Assembly (NCBI GenBank): GCA_036677445.1
Contig: JAVBWI010000006.1
Location: forward strand, 1-64,000
DNA from: JAVBWI01 sp036677445
GTDB lineage: Bacteria; Bacillota; Clostridia; Christensenellales; CAG-138
Reading direction: 5' to 3'
Length of the DNA: 64,000 nucleotides
Within the stretch, counting starts at the first letter, position 1. Each line of letters opens with the position of its first letter. The notes under the pieces were generated by a model. That model had not been told where the DNA came from. It saw nothing but the letters and a program-made list of their open reading frames with translations, and searched no databases. Positions 1-7,908 of the stretch are shown one piece after another. Position numbers and translations under genes: made by a program.

Positions 1-15
1 GATTTTCTTGGACAT
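1..15 (-). CDS. First codons of a leftward gene cut by the window edge
   Basis: Only five codons (MSKKI) lie inside the window, starting with ATG at 15 and reading left. The call rests on a strong ribosome binding site (AAAGGAGG on the minus strand, 32 to 25) nine bases before the ATG. The start codon lies inside CATATGTCC (minus-strand sense), whose inverted copy is at 74-82, so the leader could fold over the start. Nothing about function can be said. Confidence 0.45.
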
Positions 16-166
16 ATGATTGGCCCTCCTTTGTATGAATGGTTCTAGCAAACCTATTCTATCATGCGGCCTCCATATGTCCTTTTCAATTTGCGCAATT
101 TATTGTACCTTATCTTTATATAACATATAGCCAAATAGAATTTGTCGGCCTTATAGTGATAGAAAT

Positions 167-206
167 TCGTGCCTAATGGGAGGGATCCGTGCCTAATGAG
201 AGGGAT
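167..206. repeat. Two tandem copies of a 20-bp unit
   Basis: Bases 167-186 and 187-206 are direct repeats of a unit containing GTGCCTAATG and AGGGAT, differing at two positions. Only two copies exist and there is no spacer, so this is a small tandem duplication in an AT-rich intergenic region, not a CRISPR array. Apart from this and the 9-bp inverted repeat at 10-18/74-82, nothing is recognised in 16-281. Confidence 0.6.
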
Positions 207-281
207 GGAGATGAAAGATATATATGAAAGTGTGCCCAATTGGTAAAATATATAGTATAATCTGATTGGAGGTGTAAAAAC

Positions 282-1100
282 TTGAGGAAAATTATATGTA
301 TATTGGGCGTGCTCTTCTATATCTTATTCTTTTTTGCTTCATGTACTCCGATGCCTGAAGACCCATTCCAGACGGCACCTCCTGTCTCAACGCAGACAAT
401 TACGCCAACTGTTAAGTTTTCTACGTTTGACGTAAAGAAAAAATATTACAGTGACTTAAGGAATTTTGTAGAATTAGACTTAAAGCTTCCCATACTGGCA
501 GGGACTTACGCTGGAATTCCGGTAATAAATCAGTTTTTTGCTGATAAGGAAAACTTCTTCTATGATGAGCTTCCTTTTGATTCCTTACGGGGTTTTGAGG
601 CGACAGCGCCAGGTAGAAAAATAGAAGGACAAAAAGATAATTTTTATAGACAAGCCCACTATTATCTTGAAGCTGAATTTGGAGGAATTATCTCGGTGTC
701 GGCTGCCCTCGATGGCGGTGCAGGCGGTGTAGGATGGGCAGGTATTGAAGGAGATACTTTCGACTTAAATACCGGGAAGAAATTGAGTCTTTCAGATATA
801 TTTGAGGCGGATGAAGATAATTATATGAATTATATATACGATTTCGTCTCAAAAAAAGTTGCTGATGATATAAACAGGAATTTGCAAAATGGATATGTTT
901 CTCCTTATTCATTTGATGACGCTTATTCAGGTGATGGTTACGAAAGTATCCGACATTTGGACCCAAACGACTTTTATCTTACAGAAACCTCACTGGTTGT
1001 TTTCTATCAGAAATACGCTTTGTCATACGGAGCAGCCGGACCGCAGGTATTTGAAATACCCTATGAATCTATTTTGAATATGTTAAAAATCATGAGATAG
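282..1100 (+). CDS. DUF3298 (RsiV-like C-terminal domain) lipoprotein
   Basis: A 272-residue protein with a hydrophobic N-terminus and a lipobox-like FFASC near residues 17-21, so probably a lipoprotein anchored outside the membrane. The second half has the DUF3298 pattern: FDLNTGKKLSLSDIF, then DFYLTETSLVVFYQ and a final EIPYESI. This domain is found in RsiV-type anti-sigma factors and many stand-alone lipoproteins. The start is TTG at 282, chosen because GGAGGTG lies at 268-274. The gene is clearly more AT-rich than the core of the window, suggesting later acquisition. No sigma factor is beside it, so an RsiV role is not supported. Confidence 0.75.
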   Translation: MRKIICILGVLFYILFFFASCTPMPEDPFQTAPPVSTQTITPTVKFSTFDVKKKYYSDLRNFVELDLKLPILAGTYAGIPVINQFFADKENFFYDELPFDSLRGFEATAPGRKIEGQKDNFYRQAHYYLEAEFGGIISVSAALDGGAGGVGWAGIEGDTFDLNTGKKLSLSDIFEADEDNYMNYIYDFVSKKVADDINRNLQNGYVSPYSFDDAYSGDGYESIRHLDPNDFYLTETSLVVFYQKYALSYGAAGPQVFEIPYESILNMLKIMR

Positions 1101-1257
1101 ATCATTAGCGGTATTAAAATCCCTCTTCCGCCGCTCAAGATTCAGCATCAAAATTGTTGCGGAGTACGAAGCCATGGAATTGGAAATAGAACGAGTCACT
1201 AGATTCAGATTATTTATATTTTGTCCGCCTTCTGGGCGATAAGGCGAATTTATCACA

Positions 1258-1286
1258 TTGACATAACGATTGTGCCATGATAAAGT
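1258..1286 (+). promoter_or_regulatory. Sigma-A-type promoter of the methyltransferase leader
   Basis: A perfect -35 TTGACA (1258-1263), a 17-base spacer and a fair -10 TAAAGT (1281-1286). It would start a leader of about 215 bases that carries two small reading frames before the methyltransferase. The preceding stretch 1101-1257 shows no gene I can support. Confidence 0.6.
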
Positions 1287-1311
1287 AAGTTAAAAATGAG
1301 GGAGTGTATTG

Positions 1312-1329
1312 ATGTCGGTCATTCTGTAA
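1312..1329 (+). CDS. Candidate leader peptide 1 (MSVIL)
   Basis: A five-codon reading frame, ATG at 1312 and TAA at 1327-1329, with GAGGGAG at 1298-1304 at normal distance. Its end overlaps CTGTAAGG (1324-1331), whose inverted copy CCTTACAG is at 1394-1401. A ribosome on this frame would block that pairing. Very short leader peptides of this kind are known before ribosome-protection and rRNA-methylase resistance genes. The role here is inferred. Confidence 0.4.
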   Translation: MSVIL

Positions 1330-1346
1330 GGTCTTAGGTTAAGGGC

Positions 1347-1406
1347 ATGAAAATGAGCAGTTGTTCTGCTTTTGTTTGTGTTATCAAAAACTGCCTTACA
1401 GATTGA
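1347..1406 (+). CDS. Candidate leader peptide 2 (19 residues)
   Basis: ATG at 1347 with AAGGG just upstream (1341-1345), ending in TGA at 1404-1406. The peptide begins MKMSSCSAFVC. The frame spans a short hairpin (AGCAG/CTGCT followed by TTTTG) and ends over CCTTACAG (1394-1401), so translation of it would affect leader folding. No relative is recognised. It could be chance, but its fit to the predicted stems makes it worth recording. Confidence 0.35.
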   Translation: MKMSSCSAFVCVIKNCLTD

Positions 1407-1429
1407 ACGAACATCCATTTTTTTATAAT
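1403..1429 (+). promoter_or_regulatory. Possible second promoter
   Basis: TTGAAC at 1403-1408 and a perfect TATAAT at 1424-1429 with a 15-base spacer, shorter than ideal. Transcripts starting here would enter the attenuator-like hairpin at 1442-1466 almost at once. Confidence 0.35.
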
Positions 1430-1441
1430 GGTATGGTTTGT

Positions 1442-1466
1442 AGCGCAGTAGGTACTGTGCTTTTTT
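1442..1466 (+). terminator. Attenuator-like hairpin before the methyltransferase
   Basis: GCGCAGT, AGGT, ACTGTGC (one G-U pair) followed by six T residues. It sits about 45 bases before the methyltransferase start, between promoter and gene, so it would act as a conditional terminator instead of ending an upstream gene. Strength is moderate (seven pairs). Confidence 0.5.
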
Positions 1467-1508
1467 GTTTCTTTCTATAAGGTGATAAATTAGAAAGGAA
1501 GGAATACC

Positions 1509-2234
1509 ATGTATACATTTACAGACCAGTTTATGTCCAACGATAAAAATGTTGAGTTTCTGAAAACCAATATGATGGGGCCAAACGCCATGCGGTTATC
1601 AGAAGAGATGACTTCATACCTGAATATCGGGCCTGATATGCGCGTGCTTGACTTAGGCTGCGGATGCGGGCTTTCCACGCTCTATCTGGTGAAAAAATAT
1701 GGCGTGTCCGTTTTTGCCGCCGACCTTTGGATTTCGCCGACGGAAAACTATGCGCGTTTCAAATCTCTCGGGATTGATGATAAGGCCGTTCCGGTTTCCG
1801 TGGACGCGACGAAAGGGCTGCCTTTCGCAAACGGATATTTTGACTTGCTGTTCACCGTGGGCGCTTACCATCATTTCGGTGATACGTCGGAAATGCTCCC
1901 GTCGCTCATTCCTTTTGTGAAAAAGGGCGGCTATATCGCCATCGCTATCCCCGGCATTAATTATGAATTTGGGGAAAATGTCCCTGATGAAATGAAGCCG
2001 TTCTGGAATGATGAGGTTGCAAGGACCATTCATTCTCTTGACTGGTGGAAAGATCTGTGGAAGAAAGCAGAGGGCATAGAAATTACGGACATTCGTGAAA
2101 TGCTCTGCTGTAAACAGTCGTGGGATGAATGGCATACCAGCTACTGGCAAGGCATCGGGGAAGATATAAAGATGAGGCAAGCTGAAAACGGAAAGTATTA
2201 TAATCTTATTCAAATGATTGCTAAAGTCATTTGA
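1509..2234 (+). CDS. Class I SAM-dependent methyltransferase
   Basis: A 241-residue protein with motif I VLDLGCGCG (residues 46-54) and the Methyltransf_11/25 layout, then FDLLFTVGAYHHF as the motif IV/post-motif region. It transfers a methyl group from SAM to an unknown acceptor, probably in the cytosol. The ATG at 1509 follows AAAGGAAGGA. The preceding leader, with two promoters, two short reading frames, an 8-bp inverted repeat and an attenuator-like hairpin, resembles drug-inducible leaders. It has no Erm-type sequence hallmarks, so a resistance role is only suggested by the leader. Confidence 0.8.
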   Translation: MYTFTDQFMSNDKNVEFLKTNMMGPNAMRLSEEMTSYLNIGPDMRVLDLGCGCGLSTLYLVKKYGVSVFAADLWISPTENYARFKSLGIDDKAVPVSVDATKGLPFANGYFDLLFTVGAYHHFGDTSEMLPSLIPFVKKGGYIAIAIPGINYEFGENVPDEMKPFWNDEVARTIHSLDWWKDLWKKAEGIEITDIREMLCCKQSWDEWHTSYWQGIGEDIKMRQAENGKYYNLIQMIAKVI

Positions 2235-2260
2235 GATGTTGACAAAATTAGATGAAACGC

Positions 2261-2290
2261 CGAAAAAGCCCGTATTTACGGGCTTTTTCG
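2261..2290. terminator. Bidirectional terminator
   Basis: A perfect 14-bp inverted repeat (CGAAAAAGCCCGTA and its complement) with A-tracts and T-tracts on both sides. It lies between the rightward methyltransferase and the leftward histidine phosphatase and can serve both. Confidence 0.85.
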
Positions 2291-2337
2291 TACTTAGAAA
2301 AGATTTCCCCAAAGTGTGTTTCCATATGTTAATTTCA

Positions 2338-2874
2338 TTAACCCTCGAAATCTGCCAAGGATAACCTGCCAATGATTCGATAGCCTTTTTCCCGGCCGAA
2401 CGGCTTGATAATAACTGTTCCCATATCAGGGATTCGCCCCAATCCAACACCGTTTGGGAAGCTGTGCGCAACAATCACCGCGTTCATTCCCTGTGGGGGT
2501 ATGCTCTCCAGTCTGGCTTCCAGAGTATCCAGTATACGGTTTTGTTCAAGCAAAGATAAGCCCTCGCCCAACCTGTAAACATCCAACCAAAACGGATCAA
2601 TTTGAAGGCTCTGCGTGCCAAACGCCAATTGAGCGGTTTCGATCGCTCTGCAAAATGGGCTTGCAAGTACAGGGTAGCTTATAGGAATCCTTAAAGAACG
2701 AAGGATTTTTCCGTAATACATGGCTTGCTGCCGTCCATAATCGGAAAGATTTCTTTGCGTGTAGCAATACTGAAAACTTAAATTAGGCCAGTCTTCTCCA
2801 ACGGTAGCTTCACCGTGCCTTGCATATAGTATATATCCTCCATTTCTTAGTAAATGCAGCAATGCGTTATTCAT
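2338..2874 (-). CDS. Histidine phosphatase superfamily protein
   Basis: A 178-residue protein with the phosphohistidine motif ARHGEA near residue 19, NLSDYGRQQA, SPFCRAIETAQ and the second catalytic histidine in VIVAHS. This is the phosphoglycerate-mutase-like branch, cytosolic, substrate unknown. It is monocistronic and convergent with the methyltransferase. Some relatives act on sugar phosphates and others on phosphoproteins; the sequence does not separate these. Confidence 0.8.
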   Translation of the reverse strand: MNNALLHLLRNGGYILYARHGEATVGEDWPNLSFQYCYTQRNLSDYGRQQAMYYGKILRSLRIPISYPVLASPFCRAIETAQLAFGTQSLQIDPFWLDVYRLGEGLSLLEQNRILDTLEARLESIPPQGMNAVIVAHSFPNGVGLGRIPDMGTVIIKPFGREKGYRIIGRLSLADFEG

Positions 2875-3029
2875 TTTTCAACTTACCCTTCTTGTTTGAC
2901 GCTCTTGGTATCGTATTCGCTTGAAATCTTGTCAGTGAACTTGGGAGATAGATAGGGCTTTCTTTATTTTTCTCGTTCGCAGCAAGCCTTATACCGTGAG
3001 TAACTTTGTAAGAATTATCCTTGTATTCA

Positions 3030-3038
3030 TGATATAAT
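3030..3038 (+). promoter_or_regulatory. Extended -10 promoter
   Basis: TGATATAAT (TG, one base, TATAAT) about 47 bases before the flavoprotein start. No good -35 is visible, which is usual for extended -10 promoters. Confidence 0.5.
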
Positions 3039-3084
3039 CAACCTATGTTTTTTGCTCGTGATATGGCGGAAAGGTTTGGGGAAA

Positions 3085-3882
3085 ATGAATTACTTGATTG
3101 TGAACGGTTGTCCTCGCAAAGGGAACACATGGGAAATTGTCGAACTGACCAAAGAGATCATCCGGGGAGAAGATAAAAATGCGTTATTTGATGAAATGCA
3201 TCTGGCAGAGGAAAATCTGCCGTTTTGCAGTGGATGCAGCGTCTGCTTTCGTCTGGGGCATGAAAAATGCCCGCATAGCGGAAGGGTCATAAAAATAATA
3301 GGAGCGATAGACCGTGCGGATGGGGTCATATTCGCTTCCACTACGTACAACAGACGGGAAACCTCGATATTAAAGAATCTTTTTGATCATATGTGCTTTA
3401 TGCTGCATCGGCCTCACTTTTTCAAAAGCAAGGCGCTTGTGATTACAACCACGGGAGGTGTTGGCGGAAAGGCGGCGGCAAAAAGCATCTCGTCTTTTCT
3501 CAAGGGGATAGGCTTTAACAGGTGCTACCTGTTCAGCGCCGCTTCGTTTAGCTGGAACGACTATAAAATAAATGAAAAAGTAAAGGCAAGGGTCATTAGG
3601 GTTGTAAGCAAATTTCATAGGGACATCGTATCGAGGAAATTGCATAGTCCTTCTTGTATGCTTCTTATTCCTTACAATCTGTTCAGAGGCATGTCGCTTG
3701 CGTATGCAAAAGGCACCGAATTTGAAACGCAGGACGGCGTTTATTGGACGGAGGATTGCCGGAAAAAAGGCGTATATGACAGTTCTGTTCATGTGCCTTT
3801 TTACAAAAAACCATTCGGCCAGCTTTTTTATATGATCGGCAAATTTGCCGGAAGAAAAGCGATGGTTACATATAAAAAATAA
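3085..3882 (+). CDS. NADPH-dependent FMN reductase / flavodoxin-fold protein
   Basis: A 265-residue protein that opens with the FMN phosphate-binding pattern VNGCPRKGNTWEIVE. It then has CSGCSVCF with clustered cysteines, as in iron-sulfur flavoproteins and related reductases, and FASTTYNR in the central strand. It probably binds FMN and passes electrons to an unknown acceptor. ATG at 3085 is preferred over the upstream TTG at 3052 because the fold begins directly with MNYLIVNG. The C-terminal 80 residues are basic and aromatic, beyond the core domain. Confidence 0.75.
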   Translation: MNYLIVNGCPRKGNTWEIVELTKEIIRGEDKNALFDEMHLAEENLPFCSGCSVCFRLGHEKCPHSGRVIKIIGAIDRADGVIFASTTYNRRETSILKNLFDHMCFMLHRPHFFKSKALVITTTGGVGGKAAAKSISSFLKGIGFNRCYLFSAASFSWNDYKINEKVKARVIRVVSKFHRDIVSRKLHSPSCMLLIPYNLFRGMSLAYAKGTEFETQDGVYWTEDCRKKGVYDSSVHVPFYKKPFGQLFYMIGKFAGRKAMVTYKK

Positions 3883-4183
3883 TTCTTTGAAGTAAGTGAA
3901 GAACGACTCAAAGCAGAAAAGAAAATTCCATTGCCAACAGGACGCCTTTGGAATGGGACTATTGCTGTTATGTGCGAAAAAATCCTGTTTGCTTGAATGG
4001 AAGATGCCGACTGCGATATTATTTGGCTCTGACGATACTGTATCTGAATGGGGTGAGATCTCTGCATTTGCGACGAGGCATCAGGCGACAGTCGAAATTC
4101 TTGAACACGCAGAGCACTATTTCCATACAGAGAAGCAGTTACGGGTGTTTGACGTCTGGGCGGGCGAACATCTGCTAAAGTAA
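3883..4183 (+). pseudogene. Frameshifted C-terminal relic of an alpha/beta hydrolase
   Basis: Three frames join into one hydrolase C-terminus. First FFEVSEERLKAEKKIP from 3883, then WDYCCYVRKNPV in the frame around 3951-3986, then PTAILFGSDDTVSEW and EHAEHYFHTEKQL up to the stop at 4183. The last part contains the usual acidic (GSDDT) and histidine (AEHYFH) positions. At least two frameshifts break it, and the N-terminal half with the nucleophile is missing. The last part is open as a 95-residue frame but is unlikely to be functional alone. Confidence 0.7.
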
Positions 4184-4322
4184 CGGGAAAATACGATCGC
4201 TCATTTTGCGTCCTTTATTTTTCGGGAACCCTGCCATGCTGCCGTATGACCGGCACACGTTCTCCATATACATGATATAGTCGCCGCGCGGATGGCGGCG
4301 TATGGGGAGGCAGGGGACCATA

Positions 4323-5906
4323 TTGTTCAACAAACGCTCTTTTTTTTATCAGGCGTCGATACTGGCGGCATCCAATATGGTGCTGCTGCTTTTAGGTTTT
4401 GCGTACCGCGTGCTGCTGGGCAGGTTTGCAGGGCCGGAAGGCATGGGCGTGTACACGCTGGTGATACAGGTGTATGCCATTGTGATGTCGGTATGCGTCT
4501 CCGGTATTTGCGTCGCCGTCACACATGTGACGGCGAGCCTGTATGCCCATGGGGATTTTAGGGGCATACGAAAACTTATCCGTTTTGCGGTGCTTTGTTT
4601 CCTGGGGCTTTTGGGCGTTATGTCCTTACCTATACTTCTGCTGCGCGATGGGATCGCCGAAGTGATACTGGGCGACCCGCGTACCGCGAACGCGCTTTGG
4701 ATGATACTGATCTGCATATTGCTCACCGGTATTGAGAACATTTTCAAGGCGATGTTCCACGGTACGCGGCAGGTCCGGTTTGCCGCAATCTCCGAGGTGG
4801 GGGAGCAGCTGCTGCGCATTGCGCTTGCGTGGATGCTGCTTACGCGTTATATCAACGGCGACCATGGGTTCACGGCATTTTTGATTTTGCTGGGTATGAC
4901 GCTGAGCGAAGTGTACAGCGTGCTGTTCCTGGGCATTTCCTACGGTGCAAAATTCCTTCGCGGGCAGAAAACCGCCGCCGCATCAACGCAGGGTATCAGG
5001 CGCCGTTTTTTAAAAATCGCCGTGCCCTCCGCATTCACCTCCGTGCTGGCAAATGTGTTTTCTTCCATATCGGTGGTCATATTCCCCTCGCGGCTGGCGC
5101 TGGCAGGGTATACGAGGGTGGAAGCCGTCAGCGCGCTTGGCCTGATGTCGGGCATGGTATCGCCCATCATGATGCTGCCGTACGCATTCGTAGGCGCGCT
5201 GTGCACCATACTGATGCCAAGCATATCCGGCAGTATTGCGCGAGGGGATTCACGCGATCTTACGCGCAAAGTCGATAAGGGGATTGAGGCTGCGGGCCTG
5301 TTGGGAATACCCTCCACGGCAATGCTGCTACCCTTCATACCTCTCCTGTGCGGGCTTCTTTACGGACAGACTGTTCCGCCTTCTCTGGCTGCGGCGCTTT
5401 TTATACAGACTATTTCCACTTACTATTTAATTCTGACTGTCAGTATATTGAACGGCCTCGGAATGCAAAAGAAAGTGCTTTTGCTTGCGGCGGCAGGGGA
5501 GATCATTCAGTTCGCATTGGTGTGGGTACTGACGGCCTTGCCTGCGCTGCACGTATATGGCTATATACTGGGCATGCTGTGCGGTGATGCTGTGCGCATA
5601 TCTGCCGGGTTTATATGCATCCACAGGGCGACACATACCCGCCCGCGTTTCTTCCATGCGGGAATAGTGCCTGTGGCCTGCGCGGTGATACTTTACGCCT
5701 GTGCACGGCTGTTCTTCCTGGGCGTGTTGGGGCAGGGGGCTTCTGTCATACTTGCGCTGCTTGTAAGCCTGCTGCTGTGCATATGCGTGTATATCATACT
5801 GCTGCAGCTTTTAGGCGTGCGCCTATGGCCGTATTTGCAGCGCGTGGTATTGCACAACGATCCGGCGCAGGCGCAGCCAACCGCGCAGGCGGAGGTGGAT
5901 ATATAA
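4323..5906 (+). CDS. SpoVB-like polysaccharide/lipid flippase (MVF/MATE-like)
   Basis: A 527-residue polytopic membrane protein with about 14 hydrophobic segments and a strong match in pattern to the stage V sporulation protein B / polysaccharide biosynthesis family (start FYQASILAASNMVLLL, GRFAGPEGMGVYTLV). Relatives move lipid-linked precursors across the membrane during spore cortex or polysaccharide synthesis. TTG at 4323 with GGGGA at 4313-4317 is preferred. ATG at 4302 would place the ribosome binding site inside the gene. It is alone, without sugar-polymer genes, which fits a SpoVB-type role. Confidence 0.75.
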   Translation: MFNKRSFFYQASILAASNMVLLLLGFAYRVLLGRFAGPEGMGVYTLVIQVYAIVMSVCVSGICVAVTHVTASLYAHGDFRGIRKLIRFAVLCFLGLLGVMSLPILLLRDGIAEVILGDPRTANALWMILICILLTGIENIFKAMFHGTRQVRFAAISEVGEQLLRIALAWMLLTRYINGDHGFTAFLILLGMTLSEVYSVLFLGISYGAKFLRGQKTAAASTQGIRRRFLKIAVPSAFTSVLANVFSSISVVIFPSRLALAGYTRVEAVSALGLMSGMVSPIMMLPYAFVGALCTILMPSISGSIARGDSRDLTRKVDKGIEAAGLLGIPSTAMLLPFIPLLCGLLYGQTVPPSLAAALFIQTISTYYLILTVSILNGLGMQKKVLLLAAAGEIIQFALVWVLTALPALHVYGYILGMLCGDAVRISAGFICIHRATHTRPRFFHAGIVPVACAVILYACARLFFLGVLGQGASVILALLVSLLLCICVYIILLQLLGVRLWPYLQRVVLHNDPAQAQPTAQAEVDI

Positions 5907-5907
5907 A

Positions 5908-5931
5908 GGCCCGGGGCATTCGCTCCGGGCC
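5908..5931. terminator. Terminator between flippase and hydrogenase
   Basis: GGCCCGGGGC (5908-5917), loop ATTC, GCTCCGGGCC (5922-5931). On the minus strand it is followed by TTTATAT, so it mainly ends the hydrogenase transcript; it may also stop the convergent flippase transcript. Confidence 0.75.
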
Positions 5932-5953
5932 TGTAGAAAGGTATGTTTTGTTT

Positions 5954-7702
5954 TTAGATGGTTTTGTTCTCGTATTTATCCCTTGCGACGTAATGCGTGT
6001 GCAGCAGCTCATGCGATTTGTGGCCGCAGGGTTCGCCCAGGAATTCCGCATAGATCGTTTTGATCGCGGGGCTCTGGTGCGATTTGCGGATAGGCATATC
6101 CTTATCTTCTTCATAGGTAGCCTTGGTGCGGGCGGTGCGCATGTCGATCTCATACCGTTTGCGCGCATCCACGATCGGCTGGCCGCCGCCGTTTATGCAG
6201 CCGCCGGGGCAGCCCATGATCTCAATGAAGTGGTAGGTCTTTTCGCCGCGCTTGATGGCGTCGAGCAGTTTTCCGGCATTGGCCGTGCCATGCGCAACAG
6301 CGACTTTGATGTCCAGTCCCCCTACGGAAACGGTCGCTTCCTTGATGCCCTCAAGTCCGCGCACATCCGTGTATTCGATGCTCTGCAAATCCTGACCCGC
6401 GAGTATATCCGCAACGGTACGCAGCGCTGCTTCCATAACGCCGCCGGTTACGCCGAATATGGTGGCCGCGCCGGTGGAGTCGCCCAGTATATCGTCGAAG
6501 GGCTCTTCAGGCAGGTTCACAAAATCGATACCGGCCCGCTTGATCATAGCGGCCAGCTCGCGGGTGGTGATGTTAGCGTCCACATCGCGGTAACCTTCAC
6601 GGCCCATTTCGGGACGGATGATCTCGAACTTCTTGGCGGTACAGGGCATAACGGATACCACGAAGATGTTCTTGGGGTCAAGGCCGTTCTTTTCTGCATA
6701 ATAGGTCTTGGTGATTGCGCCCTGCATCTGGTTCGGGCTCTTGCAGGTGGAAAGGTTGGGGAGGAACTCGGGGTAAAAATGCTCGCAGTACTTGACCCAG
6801 CCGGGGCTGCAGGAGGTGATCATCGGCAGCACGCCGCCGCATTTAATGCGGTTTAGCAGTTCGGTGCCTTCTTCCATAATGGTAAGGTCTGCGGCAAACT
6901 GCACGTCGAACACGCGGTCGGCGCCCAGGCGGCGCATGGCGGCGGCCAGTTTGCCGGTGCAGCGGGTACCGATGGGCAGGCCGAACGCCTCGCCAATGCC
7001 AAAGCGCACGGCGGGTGCGGGCTGGAATACGACAAATTTGCTGCTGTCCGCGAGCGCATCCCAAACGGGCTTGGTGGCGTCCTTTTCGGTAAGCGCGCCG
7101 GTCGGGCAGGCGACAATACACTGGCCGCAGTTGATGCAGGCGACGTCGTTGAGGCTCTTGCCGAATGCGGAGCCGACCTCTGTGCGGAAGCCGCGGTTCT
7201 GCATGCCGATGGCGAACACGCCCTGCGTTTTTTCGCAGGCGGCCACGCAGCGGCGGCAGAGGATACACTTGTTATTGTCGCGCACGATGGAAGGGGAAAG
7301 CTCGTCGATGGTTTTGACGATACGCTTGCCCTCGAATTCAATATCCGTAATGCCAAGCTCGTCGGCAAGCGCCTGCAGTTCGCAGGTCTGGTTGCGCTTG
7401 CAGGTCAGGCAGGAACGGTCGTGGTCGGAGAGTATCAGTTCCAATACAGCGCGGCGGGCGTTCAAAACCTTGGGGGAGGCGGTTTTGATTTCCAGCCCTT
7501 CGGATGCGGGGAATACGCAGGAAGCCTGCAGTCTGCCGCTCTTGGCTTCTTCCACAAGGCACATGCGGCAGGCGCCGATGTTGTTGAGATCTTTTAAATT
7601 ACATAGTGTGGGGATGCGGATTCCCGCAGCCAGTGCCGCTTCGAGAACGGTGGAGCCTTCCTTTGCCTGTACAGGGCGGCCGTCGATAATCATGTTGATC
7701 AT
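5954..7702 (-). CDS. [FeFe]-hydrogenase, HndD-type catalytic subunit
   Basis: A 582-residue cytosolic hydrogenase. N-terminal [2Fe-2S] ferredoxin domain (CNLKDLNNIGACRMC), His-Cys cluster region (HDRSCLTCKRNQTC), two [4Fe-4S] motifs (CILCRRCVAAC and CINCGQCIVAC), then the H-cluster domain: L1 TSCSPGW near 296-302, L2 MPCTAKK, L3 EIMGCPGGC followed by GGGQP. A small C-terminal Fe hydrogenase segment ends the protein. It couples H2 to NAD(P)H or ferredoxin. No HndA/B/C electron-transfer subunits are beside it, and maturases are not in the window. L1 has Ser299 where the classical motif has a second Cys. Confidence 0.92.
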   Translation of the reverse strand: MINMIIDGRPVQAKEGSTVLEAALAAGIRIPTLCNLKDLNNIGACRMCLVEEAKSGRLQASCVFPASEGLEIKTASPKVLNARRAVLELILSDHDRSCLTCKRNQTCELQALADELGITDIEFEGKRIVKTIDELSPSIVRDNNKCILCRRCVAACEKTQGVFAIGMQNRGFRTEVGSAFGKSLNDVACINCGQCIVACPTGALTEKDATKPVWDALADSSKFVVFQPAPAVRFGIGEAFGLPIGTRCTGKLAAAMRRLGADRVFDVQFAADLTIMEEGTELLNRIKCGGVLPMITSCSPGWVKYCEHFYPEFLPNLSTCKSPNQMQGAITKTYYAEKNGLDPKNIFVVSVMPCTAKKFEIIRPEMGREGYRDVDANITTRELAAMIKRAGIDFVNLPEEPFDDILGDSTGAATIFGVTGGVMEAALRTVADILAGQDLQSIEYTDVRGLEGIKEATVSVGGLDIKVAVAHGTANAGKLLDAIKRGEKTYHFIEIMGCPGGCINGGGQPIVDARKRYEIDMRTARTKATYEEDKDMPIRKSHQSPAIKTIYAEFLGEPCGHKSHELLHTHYVARDKYENKTI

Positions 7703-7760
7703 GTCGTGTAGTATCCTTTCTGCACTTAGTATGTCCTGAAAGTTTTATGTGTTCAAAGCA

Positions 7761-7780
7761 TTATGATAAATTTTACACAA
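7761..7780. promoter_or_regulatory. Imperfect 20-bp palindrome upstream of the hydrogenase
   Basis: On the minus strand it reads TTGTG, ten bases, CATAA, with 14 of 20 positions symmetrical, about 60-80 bases before the hydrogenase start. It resembles Rex-type redox operators but is two bases longer between half-sites. This is a weak candidate. Confidence 0.25.
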
Positions 7781-7879
7781 TCCCGTATATAGAATAGTAT
7801 CAATATTGAGAAATGTCAATATCCGGCCGGAGGATTGTTATAAATAAAATTACCGAATGATTGTTCAATAAAAATTCAT

Positions 7880-7908
7880 TTGTATGCATCTGGTTGCGGC
7901 AGTATAAT
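7880..7908 (+). promoter_or_regulatory. Promoter of the ABC exporter operon
   Basis: -35 TTGTAT (7880-7885), 17-base spacer, perfect -10 TATAAT (7903-7908). It would give an untranslated leader of about 250 bases before the ATPase gene. Apart from a GC-rich hairpin near 8015-8035 nothing else is recognised in 7909-8162. Confidence 0.5.

Noticed and set aside
167..206. CRISPR-like repeat
   Set aside because: Only two copies, directly adjacent with no spacer.
1653..2474. Leftward 273-codon frame over the methyltransferase
   Set aside because: It overlaps two supported genes and a terminator and has no recognisable domain.
4302..4322. ATG at 4302 as start of the flippase
   Set aside because: It would put GGGGAGG inside the gene and has no ribosome binding site; TTG at 4323 fits better.
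5615..6856. Long rightward open frame opposite the hydrogenase
   Set aside because: It is antisense to a clearly conserved enzyme, has low-complexity Gly/Ala/Arg composition, and no ribosome binding site.
6792..7739. Second rightward frame opposite the hydrogenase
   Set aside because: Ser-rich shadow translation of the conserved gene on the other strand.
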